Assembly (NCBI RefSeq): GCF_932526225.1
Contig: NC_064039.1
Coordinates: forward strand, 11,178,139-11,242,138
From: Nematostella vectensis
Lineage: Eukaryota; Cnidaria; Anthozoa; Actiniaria; Edwardsiidae
Reading direction: 5' to 3'
Length of the DNA: 64,000 nucleotides
A program made the position numbers and the translations under genes. The notes beneath the pieces are model-generated. The model did not search any database. It saw nothing but the letters and a program-made list of their open reading frames with translations, and had not been told where the DNA came from. Below are positions 11,783 through 24,445 of the stretch, piece after piece; positions within the stretch are counted from its first letter, which is position 1, and each line of letters begins with the position of its first letter.

Positions 11783-13712
11783 GCTATAGCAAATGGTACC
11801 TTGCTGCTGCAGGAAAAAGCACTTACGCACTACAATCAGCACAGTAGGACTGTATTAATGAGGACACCGTTTCCTACCCACAAAGCTGTTCTCTTTAACG
11901 GGGTGCTCTTTAAACGTGTTTCAATTCTAGAAAATGTATAGAGATGTCTCCTGTCATCGGTGAAAACTGCCCATGTTAACAAGGTGTCGAAATGTATAGA
12001 TGTATGCCTTCGGGGCAAAACTCTCTTTGATAAAAAGTCTTGTCAAAACATATGAAGATATCTTTCATTGGAAGAAAAGTGTCCTTCCTAACAAGGTTTC
12101 CTAAATCTGCAGTGCAGGTAGACTTCAGTGTAGATTTTGCTCACCAATAAAGTATAGTTTTACGCAAAAGCGAAGGGGTTTCCTAAACCTCCATGATCCA
12201 TAATATTGCGAGAAATTTGGTCCGTGATTCATGATTGCTACCTATTTCATCCTCCTGTCTATTGGCTAAAATAAAGTACAGTCCTTACCCGCTATAAGAA
12301 CCTAGAATTTAAGAACGTTAGCCTAAAAATACCAATTTAGAACCCCGCTAAATAAGAACCTATTTAGGTTAAAATTTGGAACAGGTCCTTTTTTTAAAAT
12401 AAACATGTATTCTAGGTCCTTTTTTTTTTTTTTTTTTTTTTTTAAAAACATGTATTCTATTGAAAAATCTTTTAGAATTACAACATATTGTTACGAAGGT
12501 CAGGCCGGTATTGACATTATTAATATAAATACCGCATTTCTACCAGCCATTAGTAGATTAACTTATATTTAAGATCCTATATTTAAGAACCTAAGTAGCA
12601 TAAAATTTAAAATAGTAGACCCGTTAGAACCTGTTAGGCTAACCTGGACAAACCGGTTTTTACAAGCGAGAAAGTAGTGTAAGCTATTGAGGTCACATTC
12701 AATCAAATACTGTTAGTTAAGTATCAGCTCTAGCATGGTTTTTGAAGCTTTTGTCGCCGATCCATACTTGCATTTCCAGCAAACTTGAGCCAGTAGAGAG
12801 TTTTTCAGTTACATTTTATGGCCGCCAAAAACGCGACCATAGGCTTACTTATGGCTTATATGCAGGCGTTAGTGTTATTATTGCGGAAACCCCTCTCCGT
12901 TCGTAGCCTGGGTACCAGAGGCTCCAATAAGCGGCGAATCTTTTAGTCGTTTCCATCTCTGCCTCCAGTGTTTCTGTGAATCTTGACTTTAATGCCGGTA
13001 ATGCCCCGTGGACGAGTAAGCTTGCCTTCGCAGTGTCGTACCCAGACGCCGCGCGATGCATGACGGTCAGGATGCGGTTTCGGGGCCGAAACTCGCTTGA
13101 CGTCTGGCAGAACTCAGGAAATATCTTGCAAGTTTTTCAAATATCTTGCAAGCAGCGTCTTTATGACCGTTTTTTTTTTTACTTTTTTTGCGCACAAGTC
13201 CAAGGGCCTACCTACACACACTCGTGGTAAACCATTTAGTTTTATTTTCGGTGGTTCCCTGTTCAATTAGACGATATTTTCGTTTCGTAAAACGCAAGAC
13301 GGCGGACGACACTGGTGAACTCGATACATCATTTCATGAAATGAATTTGGATGGTCTGACTGTTCTGGCACTCATTTGAACTCATACTGCTCTGGTTGGA
13401 TTGTATTTATCACAAATATACACTTTCAGATATATAATTCGAGCACATACTGTCTTTATGTTCCCTAGAAGAAGCTCAATAGCGAGGGAGTCACTATTCG
13501 CACATGACCTTACGCCGAATTCCAAACTCCAGGAAAGTATTTAGGCTATTTCTGCAGTTATCATGTGCACATGGAATTTTACAGGCAAGAAATGCAGTAT
13601 GGATGGGTCCTTCTTCGTCTGTGAAAATTCGTAACATTTTTGCTCGCCGATTTCGTCCGCCATCTTGGATCTGTAATCTGCCAGTCGTTATTTTTTTTTT
13701 TGTCCTCGCTTC

Positions 13713-16700
13713 AGGATTCCTGTGGATGTCCACGCAACAGCAGATACGACTGGGTACGAGTCTGTTGCCTTCGCTCTCCTCTCTAGTTGTCGAACGCAGT
13801 TTATGCAAATTACAGACAGGATTTTATTGTATCCGAGAGAACCTTCAGCTCGATAAACGCTCTACAAACTTCTCCTTTTTAGCTCTTGTTTCAGAAAACA
13901 AATTGAAATGACCTAGAACACGCTTCGATTTAATGTTGCTGCACACTCGATCAAAATTATTTTGATTAAATACAGTTGATCATAATTATTTTGATTAAAT
14001 ACAGTTTTTGCGGAGTTCACTGTATCCAAAAGTGACATACCGGAGCGAAACTTGTACGGGCATGTAGGTTTTGTCAAGTAATCTGAGACGTCGCCAGCAC
14101 CATAGTGAGGCTGGCCATCCGTTGCACCAAAGGCTCTTTCGCTTCGCTCAAATCGTCGTCGAGCCTCTAGTGATCGGGTGTAGCGTTGCAGAATGGTCCT
14201 CGTTGCAGAAGTGTCTAACCAATCAGATTGTCTCTTGTATCTCCCATACCGTCCATCCAATCAAAGTGCCTTGTGATCGTGTCTTGTACCTCGTGGAGAT
14301 CGTGCCAAGGGGAGATCGTTCATATTGTCGTGTTGGGATTGTTAACTTTGTGAATCACTTTTTCAGCATTTACCTTTATTCAAGGTAAGGATCTCCATTA
14401 ATTATAATAATTTTTGGGTAGATAAAGTTCCGCTGAATATGTTCCTCTTGAAAATCTATAAGCAAAACAGCGAAGACTATTGTAATACTTAAGTATTAGC
14501 TCAACTGATGAAAAAAGCAAACTCCATCCAACTTTAAGTTATTAGCCCAACAAAGTCATGGAATAATGCATGTTTAATTATGTTACTTAAGACGATTTGT
14601 TAAGTTCAATCAGGCCCTGTTTTTAAAATTAGGTAAGGTTTTCACGCCGTTCCAAGGAATCCGAAATCAAGCATCCAGTGACACTTTCAAAGTATTGCTT
14701 TTGTTTCTCTGTTAAAATACATCCCTTTGGTAATATATTATCTGCAAGCATACCAGTCTTATCAAGTGAGACTTTATGTTCTCTTAAGGGATAATGATTT
14801 TTGGTTATCCTTACAGCTTTTCCTGATTAAAGTGGATTCCGATTTGTGTTATTTTGCCCTTGTAATCCACGTGTCGGTAGCCGTTTGTGGTGTCCGGAAC
14901 TCATAGTGAACGAATAATAAGGAAATGCGAGAAAAAATAAAGGAAGCGCCCTATATTAGCATTGTTTAGAATCTAAGTGTTAGTGATTTTTTTTAATTTT
15001 CAAACGCATTAATTCCTAGCTCTAGTGGAGCGGGATTTGAATGATGTTGAGCCATACTTGTGTTTAACGATCTCAAATAATCATTTTTGTATTATCTATA
15101 AGCTTATAAAGCCTTGAAATAGAGTTTTGTATTTGAAATACACTTTTATTACCTAAAATATTTCTTCGCTGACCCTATTTTTGAACAAAAGCCTTATTAT
15201 GTATTGCTTTGTGTGCATAATATTTATGCACACGCTTTATGAGTTATGGATGGTTCATGTGCAAAATTACTTAAACAAAAGCCTTTAAACATAAGGGTCT
15301 GTTGTAATCATCTTTATCCATTACCAACAGTTTTCCCTGCAATGCTAATTTTTTATATGCTTCCTTGGACCTTTACTAGCTTTCTAAAGGTTTACCACCT
15401 AATAAAAACAGGATCTGGTGGATGTTGGAATTTTGGAAATTCCAAATCAAGCATGAAAGCCAAATAGAATAATGTTAAAGAGTTTTTAAGATGCAAAAAA
15501 CGATTTGTAAAAGGTGGTAAACAGTTTCAGAACATGTATATACAGTAACTTGTGTTTGAAGTCGTCATACAACATAAAGTAATTAAAAAAAGATTTGTCA
15601 CTTATTGCAATCATAAACATACAGAAATAATATCACATACGTTTTTCAATATTATGCTGGAAAAAGCTTATATTTAGTCACAGATGTGAGTCTTGTGTCA
15701 CACTCTGGTTCCATTACTGTATATGCATATAGCTGTGTAGGCTAAATGTCACTGTGACTTGGTTTGCACTTTATTTGGAAAGTATGTGTGTGTATAAAGC
15801 CCCATGTGCCAAGCAAAAAGCAAACATTTGAACTTAACCCATATGACTCCTAGACAACTTGGTAGAGGTTTTCAAGCAATGGATAAGATTATAGAAAGGG
15901 TTCTAATGGGTTTTTGGAGAAGTAGGACATCAACATAGTTTTGAAACTTGAAAAAGTGACCCAGTTTTTAATTTTCTCACACAAGCTCAAAATACACTAA
16001 AATGTGACTTCATGTGTATATGGGACTAAATTAATAGGTCCCAGTTAGTCCCTTTTTGTGAGTTCAACTATATGTTGGTCTGCACAACCCACATTGAGGT
16101 ACTATGACGGTATTACACCACAAGCAAAAGTTGTTTGAAAAAAACTAAACATGTTCTGTTTGACAGGCTTGAATGGCAGAATAACCAGGAGACATACAAG
16201 GTAAAAGTCCAGCCAAACATGCAAACATGTTGTTAACCACTGATGTATATGTAAAGGTAATACCGGGGCTTACTTTTGGTCGCCATGTCAAAGATTGTAC
16301 TAAAACATTTGTTGTCACCGGAATTTTGTTATCCTAAATAAAAAGAATCTCTTTTTTCACTCGAATTCATGAAATGTGAGCTTCAAAACATTGAGCAAAG
16401 TACAACAGGGATTGGAAGAAAAACCTACTGTAATTCACACTTTTGTTGTGTCCAGCAAACATTAAACTACTTTGACTGACAATTAAAAAAGTCTCAACAT
16501 ATGTAAATTTTTTGTCATTAACCTCATCACCCAAGTTTCACTAGGATGTTTTTTGCTTTTTGGGTTTCTTCAGTATCTTTCACAACTAATGTATAACCTC
16601 TCCCAGGTCTTAATGGTGGCAGCAACCGATTATGAGCCATAGCAAGATTCAAACAATGACAACATGCAAGTGAGCACCATCGCCTGATCCAAGTGCCAAC

Positions 16701-17934
16701 TGTGCCAGAATGTGAACTTTTATTGGATCTGTATCGTACAGTGAAAAAACGTTGTTTGAGAAGCTAATCATCCACCTTTTAACTGTGGTGGCGAGTATTG
16801 AGATTGCAGATGTAACACATCATTTGATTGTGACCTTGACACAGCTTGATATCGAATCAGTACAAAAAGGGTGCAAGTGCATATAGTACAAATGAAAACC
16901 CCCCAGCTTTCTGGTCTGTCTGAAGTTGATCAGCCAAACTGTGACTTGCTTAAGCTGGCAATAATGAATCAGGTGGTTCCTGATGATACCCCCTGGTGAA
17001 CCAGGTTAATATCCCTACCATTTTCTGTTATTAAAAATGTAGAAAATGGATAGGGAGGGGACCAGTAACCTTGCGTTGTCTCTTTTTATGTTTTATTTTA
17101 AGACTCCACAACCATACGTAGTAAACTGTATGTCCGATCGGGTCTTATGGAGGTAAATGACAGAGGATCGTGTGACAGCAGTACCGGAGATATGCTTTAA
17201 ATATGAATAGAGTCTAGTGGCAAAGTTTAACTAGCGCAGATTTGTGTAGTAAATAAATACAGTTGTACTTTGAGTTGAAATGTCATTTGTTCTGTTCCTT
17301 GTTTAGTTCTTTATAAATTCAGTTTATAACCTTTAGTTGTCTTGTCAGTGTTTTTACTAGAAAACCTGTGGTAGCCTAGTCATAAAATGCATTTTTTTTT
17401 CGTCGTCTCGTGTTTGTGCAAAATACCCAAGAATATTTGCGCTATAGTCGATACCTTCTGCATAAGCTGTGTCATGGCCGCCATCTTGGATTTTGCGAGT
17501 CCAGCTCTCAGATCCATGTATTTGTGCAGTTGAAGGCCAGATTCCAGATTTCATTACTGTATATATTACCATAGTCTCTCTCTACCAAGTAGTTGTGCAA
17601 AATCATCTCAAGCAGGATTGATTTCGCTGTATTTACTCGTGTTTACATTTGCGATCGCCATGAATGAATCCCAAAGAAGTGACTACCTTAGTTTGAGACT
17701 ATTGAAGAAAATCGTCTTCTACAAATCGCTGTGAAGAATCCCAAAGAAATGACTACCTTACATCGGGACACTTGTCCGGCTACCCATAAGACACATTTTG
17801 TTTTCTTACTATAAAATATCTTGATCACTCTCATTGAATGACGTGATTTTTTCACCAAGTAGATTTCAAATTATTTTGGTACTATGGTGCTTATTTTTTG
17901 GTATTTTGGTCCTTTCTTTAACCCATTGACTCCT
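13713..17934. other. Non-coding stretch downstream of the duplication
   Basis: I see no convincing gene. Short items are present. At 13948-14004 a 29-bp unit (gatca-attattttgattaaatacag) is repeated twice in tandem. At 14163-14232 there is a dispersed repeat shared with 24.3 kb. At 17665-17690 and 17735-17760 a 25-bp direct repeat (gaatcccaaagaa...) occurs. A short open segment at about 16168-16200, between tgacag and gtaaaag, could be a small exon (LEWQNNQETYK), but nothing supports it further. Confidence 0.5.
14163..14232 (-). repeat. Dispersed repeat shared with 24290-24345
   Basis: Its reverse complement (attggttagacacttctgca..., then cgaggac and ttctgcaacg) matches 24290-24345 with few differences. 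This is an interspersed element fragment, probably from a MITE. Confidence 0.7.
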
Positions 17935-18155
17935 GGCTTTTTTTGAGCTGAATTTACAAAAAACAGACTGAAAACAGATACCTCCCCCCTATTCTGAGTT
18001 TTATACAGCCTGTCAAAGTCAAACACAGCTGCACCTTGTCAGCAGTATCCAAGCTTTCCAACAGTGCTTTGCAGTCCCCACTTTTAATCCCTCGTCGTTG
18101 TGCTGAAGCCAGCACAAGTTGATGGTTGCTTGTATTTTTCATCAAAAATACAGCT
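17935..18155 (-). repeat. Diverged dispersed repeat, copy 1, with minus-strand open frame
   Basis: It is recognisably similar to 22435-22640 in the same orientation: aacagactgaaaacagatac against aacagaccaaaaacagaaac, then matching blocks around cagtat and ttccaaca. On the minus strand copy 1 has an open frame of 99 codons (18253 to 17954) ending RIGGRYLFSVCFL. The other copy has stops but reads GLEIGGRFLFLVCF at the same place. This may be a fragment of a repeated coding element. I do not recognise the family. Confidence 0.5.
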
Positions 18156-18570
18156 ATGAGCATATTAGGAGAGTGTCTCAGGACATCATGAAGTCTTTTG
18201 GGGCATAATTGAGTGCTTCGCTTATGGATATTTGCAAGCAAAGGTGGATTCATGATGATGTTTTCTTGTTTGGCTTTGCCTGGATGAGAAAATAATTTTC
18301 TAATGAATCACCACAGCTCTCCTGAATGCTGTCTTTTCTGGAACCAAATTGATTGCAAAATTGTTTACACTGCTATTCTGGGTCTGTATGACCTGGTATT
18401 GATTTGTTTGGCTTCTGGGTGAAAAAAACCATTTGACTTTGGGGAGAGGAGTGTTGACTGGCCCTCCCCTCGTAAATTTTCCCCTGGATCTCCAAGAATG
18501 CTTTGCAATACGTAAAGACATCTTCGTGGTTGTACAATCCTTCAAGGAGTGGACATAGTGTTTTGCGACA

Positions 18571-19416
18571 CCAGCCCTCTCTTCTAAGCCAACCCTCTCT
18601 GATAAACTAGCCCTCTCAAATAAGCCAGCTCTTTCTGATAAGCCACACCTTTCTAATAAGTCACCAATCTCGAATAAGCCACCCTTCTCTAATAAGCCAC
18701 CCCTCTCTAATAAGCCACCCTTCTCTAATAAGCCACCCTCTCTAATAAGCCCCCACTCACTAATAAGCCTCCCCTTTCTAATAAGCCACCCCTCTCTAAT
18801 AAAAGTCACCCCTCTCTAATAAGCCACCCTTCTCTAGAGTCACCCCTCTCTAATAAAAGTCACCCCTCTCTAAAAGACACCCCTCTCTAATAAGTTACCC
18901 CTCTCTAATAAGTCACCCCTCTCTAATAAGCCAGCCCCTCTAAAAGCCACCCCTCTCTAAAAGACACCCCTCTCTAATAAGTTACCCCTCTCTAATACGC
19001 CATCCCTCTCTAATAAGCCGGCCCTCTCTAATAAGCCACCCCTCTCTATAATAAGTCACCCCTCTCTAATAAGTCAGCCCTCTCTGATAAGCCACCCCTC
19101 TCTGATGAGCCATCCCTCTCTAATAAGTCACCCCTATCTGATAAGCCACCCCTCTCTAATATGCCACCCCTCTCTAATAAGCCACCCCTCTCTAATGAGC
19201 AACCCTCTCTAATGAGCCACACCTCTCAAATAAGCCACCCCTCTCTAATAAGCCACCCCTCTCTAAAAGCCACTCCTCACTAATAGGTCAACCCTCTTTA
19301 ATAAGCCACCCCTCTCTAAAAGCCACTCCTCACTAATAGGTCAACCCTCTCTAATGAGCCAGCCCTCTCTAATAAGCCACCCCTCTCTTATAAGTCACCC
19401 CTCTCTAATAAGCCAC
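18571..19416 (+). repeat. 18-bp minisatellite, C-rich strand (array A)
   Basis: About 47 head-to-tail units of the form cccctctctaataagcca occur, with 14-bp and 20-bp variants such as ctctctaaaagccacc. Because 18 is a multiple of 3, the minus strand reads as a hexapeptide repeat (GLLERG-like) inside an open frame at 18300-18809. That frame is best explained as a by-product of the repeat. The same unit occurs in reverse orientation at 20893-21470. Confidence 0.95.
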
Positions 19417-20892
19417 TTTATAAATCACTATATTTCCCAAGTGATATGTTTGGGGTTTATATCCAATTTTACACGTGTAAAATTAGATACAATTGGATTG
19501 ATTTTTTAAGGAATAATCGGAATATTTTTGTGGCTGTAAAGAGAGCAATGTAAAACTTGGGCAGCCAAACGAAATGTCATATAAATGAGAAAAAGACCAT
19601 TACGTTCCCAAGATTTTAAATAAAACGAGTCACAGTCACATTATAAACTGATGTTTTATTTTTTTTTTAAATCAGCAAATCCCAAACTCATAAATATACA
19701 ATTAGATGCAAATGTTCGAAATGAAATAAAGCGGGTCAAGGGGGAAGGGTGTGTTTGTTTTTTGGATGGGCGGACATCAGCAAAAAAAAAAAAAGACTGT
19801 AGCGGATCTATTAAAAATTATACTAAGATTACTAATCCTGGTATTTGACAACAAAATGACCGTGAATTGCACAATTGTTAAATTAGCTAGAAAAAGAGCG
19901 ATACGTCCCGACTAATCGGATGATGCGGCGAAAAAGAAGCGATTTCCAGCGTATAAGTTCTTCCAAAATTTCAAAATGTATTGGTGCAGATTTGTCAATT
20001 CATAGCTTCATCATCCTTTTCATCATCGTTTTCAAACTGTTCAGGCTTCGTGCAATAAAGTCGAAAATAAAAATAGCCGACATAGATGACACGCCGCAGA
20101 TGCTTTTTCTTAGTAAGCATTTTGTAAATTCCCTCGTCTTATCTATAACATAAGATATGACCTTTTAAAGATCCTCCAAGCCTTGTGCTCTGCTTGAAAA
20201 GGTATTTCATAGTGAAATATTGCACTAGTGAAGATCTAAAAACTTGCTGACATTTGTTACATTTGCTGACATTTGTTACATTTGCTGACATTTGTTACAT
20301 TTGCTGATATTTGTTACATGAAAATAGACATAGCCATACTCCACACCGCATTGTCATTTTGGCACGAGTTTGTCTTTTCTGATCACACATCATATTACGC
20401 TGCCGAAATCTTTAAACGTGATTATAGTAAAAGATTCGATGGTATAAAACTGACTATTTTTTTCAATATTCCCAGTTACGTGCTAATGGTTTACAAAAAC
20501 GATATCCCCGTATTTTTAAGGCCACAAGCGTCCAAAATAGCTTAATCCAAAAAATATAGGGTTATAAACATTTCGTTGTATTGCTGTCTTTGTTGAAATA
20601 ACATGCAGTTTCTAGCCGTGAGGCGACTCAATAGTCTCCTAGCGCGTTCTTCCAGGAGCTTCAACATTATTCTTAAACAGTATCTACTGCTTATTCTACC
20701 TAAATAATATTGAATAGTACGGTAACTACAGACATGTGCCACATTATTCTATGCTGAGGCCAGGAGGGAATACACCTTTTCATAGACTAGGTAATTAGTT
20801 GTGGTAATTAGGTGTCAAAACTTATATTGGCCACACGTAGGATAGAATCCTGCTAGGGAGACCCCTATTCATCCCCCCCTTCCTTATGAGAC
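19417..20892. other. Segment enclosed by the inverted minisatellites
   Basis: No recognisable gene. It includes a 19-bp tandem repeat (gctgacatttgttacattt, four copies, 20246-20320). Just after it, an open frame from 20320 to 20545 encodes about 75 residues (MKIDIAILHTALSFW...) that do not match any family I know. It is probably chance. Confidence 0.5.
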
Positions 20893-21470
20893 AGGTTTGG
20901 CTTATTAGAGAGGGATGGCTCAACAGAGAGGGGTGGCTTATAAGAAAGGGGTGGCTTATTAGAAAGGGATGGCTTATCAGGGAGGGCTGGCTTATTAGAG
21001 AGGGATGGCTTATTAGAGAGGGGTGGCTTATTAGAGAGGGGTGGCTTATTAGAGATGGGTGATTTATTAGAGAGGGCTGGTTTATTGGAGATGGGTGATT
21101 TATTAGACAGGACTAGCTTATCAAAGGGGTGACTTGTTAGATAGTGATGGCTTATTAGAGGGGTGACTTATTGGAAAGGACTGGCTTGTTTCATAAGGTT
21201 GGCTTAATAGAGAGGGTGGCTTATTAAATAATGCACTCTATGCAGCCTAACAGAAGGTGCACACTGGTATGTAAATAATGTAATACTAGAAATTTTGCCA
21301 AGGGGTGGGTAAATAGAGTCGTGGCTTGCTAGAAAGGGATTGCTTATCAGAGGGGCAGCTTATTAGAGAGCTATGTTTTTTTAAAGATGGCTTATTAAAG
21401 AGGGTTGGCAGAAAGGAAGGGCAGATCATTGAGAGGGGGGGCATATTATAGAGGGGGGATGAAAGGGCAG
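20893..21470 (-). repeat. 18-bp minisatellite, inverted array (array A')
   Basis: Units of the form ggcttattagagaggggt are the reverse complement of array A at 18571-19416. The array is fairly regular to about 21229 and then degenerate, with unrelated bases inserted at 21240-21300. Confidence 0.9.
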
Positions 21471-24289
21471 CATATTACAGTAGGAGAATGTTGATTTGGT
21501 TAGTGAACAGCTGCTTTAGGAATATGTTTCATTGCCATTCAGAGACAATGGAGTCATAAAGGAAACATGTGATTTATTGAAAGGTTATGCAAATAAATAG
21601 TTACATAACTACAGCAGAACATTATAAGCTATGATGTGACAAAGGTTGCTTCAGTAATCAAATTTGGAAATGCATCATGCCTGCTGAATAGATGGACAAA
21701 GGTAGTATAAGTCAAGTGTAACATACAAGTGAAAATCTCCTAGAGCTTGAAATAAAACAATGTAAAACATGTGAATTCTTCATGATCTCGATGTTATTTG
21801 TGAACCAATAATCTGAAACTTAGGCTCACACTGTCTTTATATGTGTCCTTAATTCCAATGGCACAGTTGAATTCAAAACTGGACTATTTGCTTGGTGCCG
21901 CCTAAAGCTAAAGATGAGCTAAAGATGACAAAATCTCTGGTTCAATTTTGTTAACCTTGGCACCTTTGACATTGAATAAAAAAATTTGACACTGCCTGAA
22001 ATAAATAAAAATGGAATTCCTCTGCAGTATTTGTCAAGGGCAATAACCAACTGTGATGTGTGGACAACTGCAGTGCAATGACTTGGTCAGGATGAGATAA
22101 TCAAGGTGGTGAAGCCCCTGTGACAAAGAAAAATCATTGTAACCTTGTATTACATATTACAATTGAGTCAAGAGAACATGTTGAAGATGTTAGAAATTCA
22201 TCTTAAAAACACTATCTGGGCAAATGAGGAATAGCAATGTCAGATGAACGTATAAGAAGTAGCCAAAGACAAAGTTAAAAAAAAACATGTTAAAAAACTT
22301 TTACACTAAATGAAGACCCAGTTTATGAAGCTGAGGCTAATTTATTTACTGTTAACGGTGATTATGTGCCATTGTTACTTAGATTACATAGATATAACAA
22401 ATTATTAATTACCCCATTAATGTACTTTTGCACAAATTTTTGGAAAAAAAAAAAACAGACCAAAAACAGAAACCTTCCCCCTATTTCAAGTCCCACACTA
22501 TCAGTCAAGTTCAGCTACTGCTGATCAAGCAGTATGCCTTGAAGTTTCCAACAATGCACTGAGGTGTCTTTTCAGTCTGGGGATGGTGGCAGTCTGTTGC
22601 TGACAACAGTTTTGCTTGTAATTTGCTTAAAAATTACAACTTTTTTACATCAGGATTATAAAATTATAATTTATTTACATAAATAAAAAAATCAGTGAAA
22701 TATAAAATACAAGTGCATAATGTCTTCAAAGTAACAAATCCCCCTGTTAACATAGTAGTAGATAGGTTGCTAAGCCAGCAATAAAAACATAAATACGCTC
22801 TATAGCAAGTTCTCTATAGCTAATTTGGCGTTTCAACAATAATCCAGGAAAACAATGAAAACAAAGTTGCAACTTAGGGAATACTAATCACTAAGTAGTA
22901 AGCACTTATTTCTAACTACACTCCCCACTAATTCTCTATTGCCTCATTCTCTATTGACTAATTCTCCCCACTCATTCTCTAATTCTCTATTGCCCCTTGA
23001 AACTTTAATTACTATGAGATTTAGGGGGTTCAAATAGAGGGTGCTGATTGGTCGAGGTGTCAGTGATCATTTTCTAATAGTTATTAGTATAAATATGAAA
23101 TTTAATGGATTGCTTAAGCAAGGATTCGATATGGTGCAAAGGATTGGCAGGCACACAAACAGCATTTGCAGCATTTGGCAGTCATAGATAGCTATGGAAA
23201 AAGTCTAACATGACAACTGTTCAAAATCAAATACCAACTTTTTGGTGGTCAATGGTGATGACACGCCTGATAGAGAAGCATTCTAACGACTGTTGATTTC
23301 TTTTTATCTCATTAAAAATTTCAACCCAGGCTGAGTTTTCAGCACAGTCAGGGGGTCCAACCGGGTATTCCTAAAATGCTTGTAAAATTGCTTTTTCTAT
23401 TATATGAGCAAGATTTCCAGCCTGGGCTGCTCACCCGTGCTAGGATGTTCACCCCAAGCTCCAGTAGTGGATGGAATATCTCCATGTAATCACATAAATA
23501 AAGAACACTTTATAAGGACTTTTTTTATATGAACGTCCAGCATTTCACCAAATTTTAAGAACTGCTAAGAACATGCCGAGGTGCTGTGAATAGTTTTAAC
23601 TGTTCAAAAACGAATTTAGTACAGGCTGAAGCTAGCTACTAATATGAAAAACATTTTCAGTCGCCTGGCCATACTAAAGCTTCAGATTTTCGTAATGTAA
23701 ACAGTCCCTTAGAGGATATGCCAATTCACCGTATTGATTTTTATGAGGCAGAGAAAGATCAAATCAGGTTACTTAGGGGACTGTGTGATAATTGTAAGCT
23801 TATAGCTGCAATCTTACTGTACAACTTAGCCCAACTTAGATAGTGGAACTGATTGATTATCAATTGAATGTTTTACTCGCATTGCGTTCACTTGTTTATC
23901 AGTAGTAGCCTTCAAATACATTTCCTATGAACTACTTGACCTGCTTAATTGTGGATATCTCCCCTAGCGAAGGACGGTACGAAAGTAAAGACTTTTCGAG
24001 GAGCGAGGGAGCGTGACTCACCTCTTAATGGCTTGTCTCCGTCTTAGGACGGACTCAGTAAGGGAACATAACATGGCTTTTGCTAAATCGTTTTCTCTTG
24101 GGTGTTTCTCTGCTATTTGAGTGTTTCTCTGCTTTATCAATTCCTCAGAAATCAGTTATATTATCAACAAACGACCATTCTGCCATAGCAAACTCGATCC
24201 CAGGGAAGAAGAGGGAAGACTGTTCTGCCACTCGATCCCAGTGTCACACGTGTGGTATTCTAACAAGGTCTATGATTGGACACATGTAG
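21471..24289. other. Non-coding stretch
   Basis: AT-rich with no convincing exon. Besides the dispersed repeat at 22435-22640 there is a low-complexity patch at 22918-22995 (repeated attctctattg / attctcccc). Confidence 0.5.
22435..22640 (-). repeat. Diverged dispersed repeat, copy 2
   Basis: Partner of 17935-18155, with the same orientation and internal order but with indels. It reads in the same minus-strand frame only in pieces, so it is not a working gene. Confidence 0.5.
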
Positions 24290-24445
24290 TCCTATCTGAT
24301 TGGTTAGACACTTCTGCAACGAGGACAGTTCTGCAACGGTACAATCGGGCGCCATTCTGTATTATAAGCCAGGTGGTTCCTGGGGGCAAGCGCAAAAACG
24401 GACGCTCGCCCCAGGGAACCACGCGGCTTAAAATACAAGATGGCC
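24290..24445 (+). mobile_element. Dispersed repeat plus foldback element
   Basis: 24290-24345 matches 14163-14232 in inverted orientation. Directly next to it, 24350-24393 and 24405-24445 form imperfect inverted arms of about 42 bp (taagccaggtggttcc against ggaaccacgcggctta, extended outward by gccattctgtatta / aatacaagatggc) around an 11-bp centre. This is the structure of a foldback MITE. Short open frames here are by-products. Confidence 0.6.

Larger units (their letters stand above)
7295..13712. repeat. Tandem segmental duplication, unit 2
   Basis: Second copy of 1-6359 in the same orientation, separated from unit 1 by a unique 935-bp spacer. It has 31 bp at 11015-11045 that unit 1 lacks at 3700. 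This segment is bounded by the 4-base direct repeat agtc, so a microhomology deletion in unit 1 is the simplest reading. Its TA microsatellite (8313-8351) is longer than in unit 1, and a T run at 12419-12443 replaces a mixed T/A tract at 5071-5099. Confidence 0.95.

Noticed and set aside
18300-18809. 169-codon minus-strand open frame with GLLERG-like repeats
   Set aside because: It is produced by an 18-bp tandem repeat (a multiple of three). No domain, start context or splice support was found.
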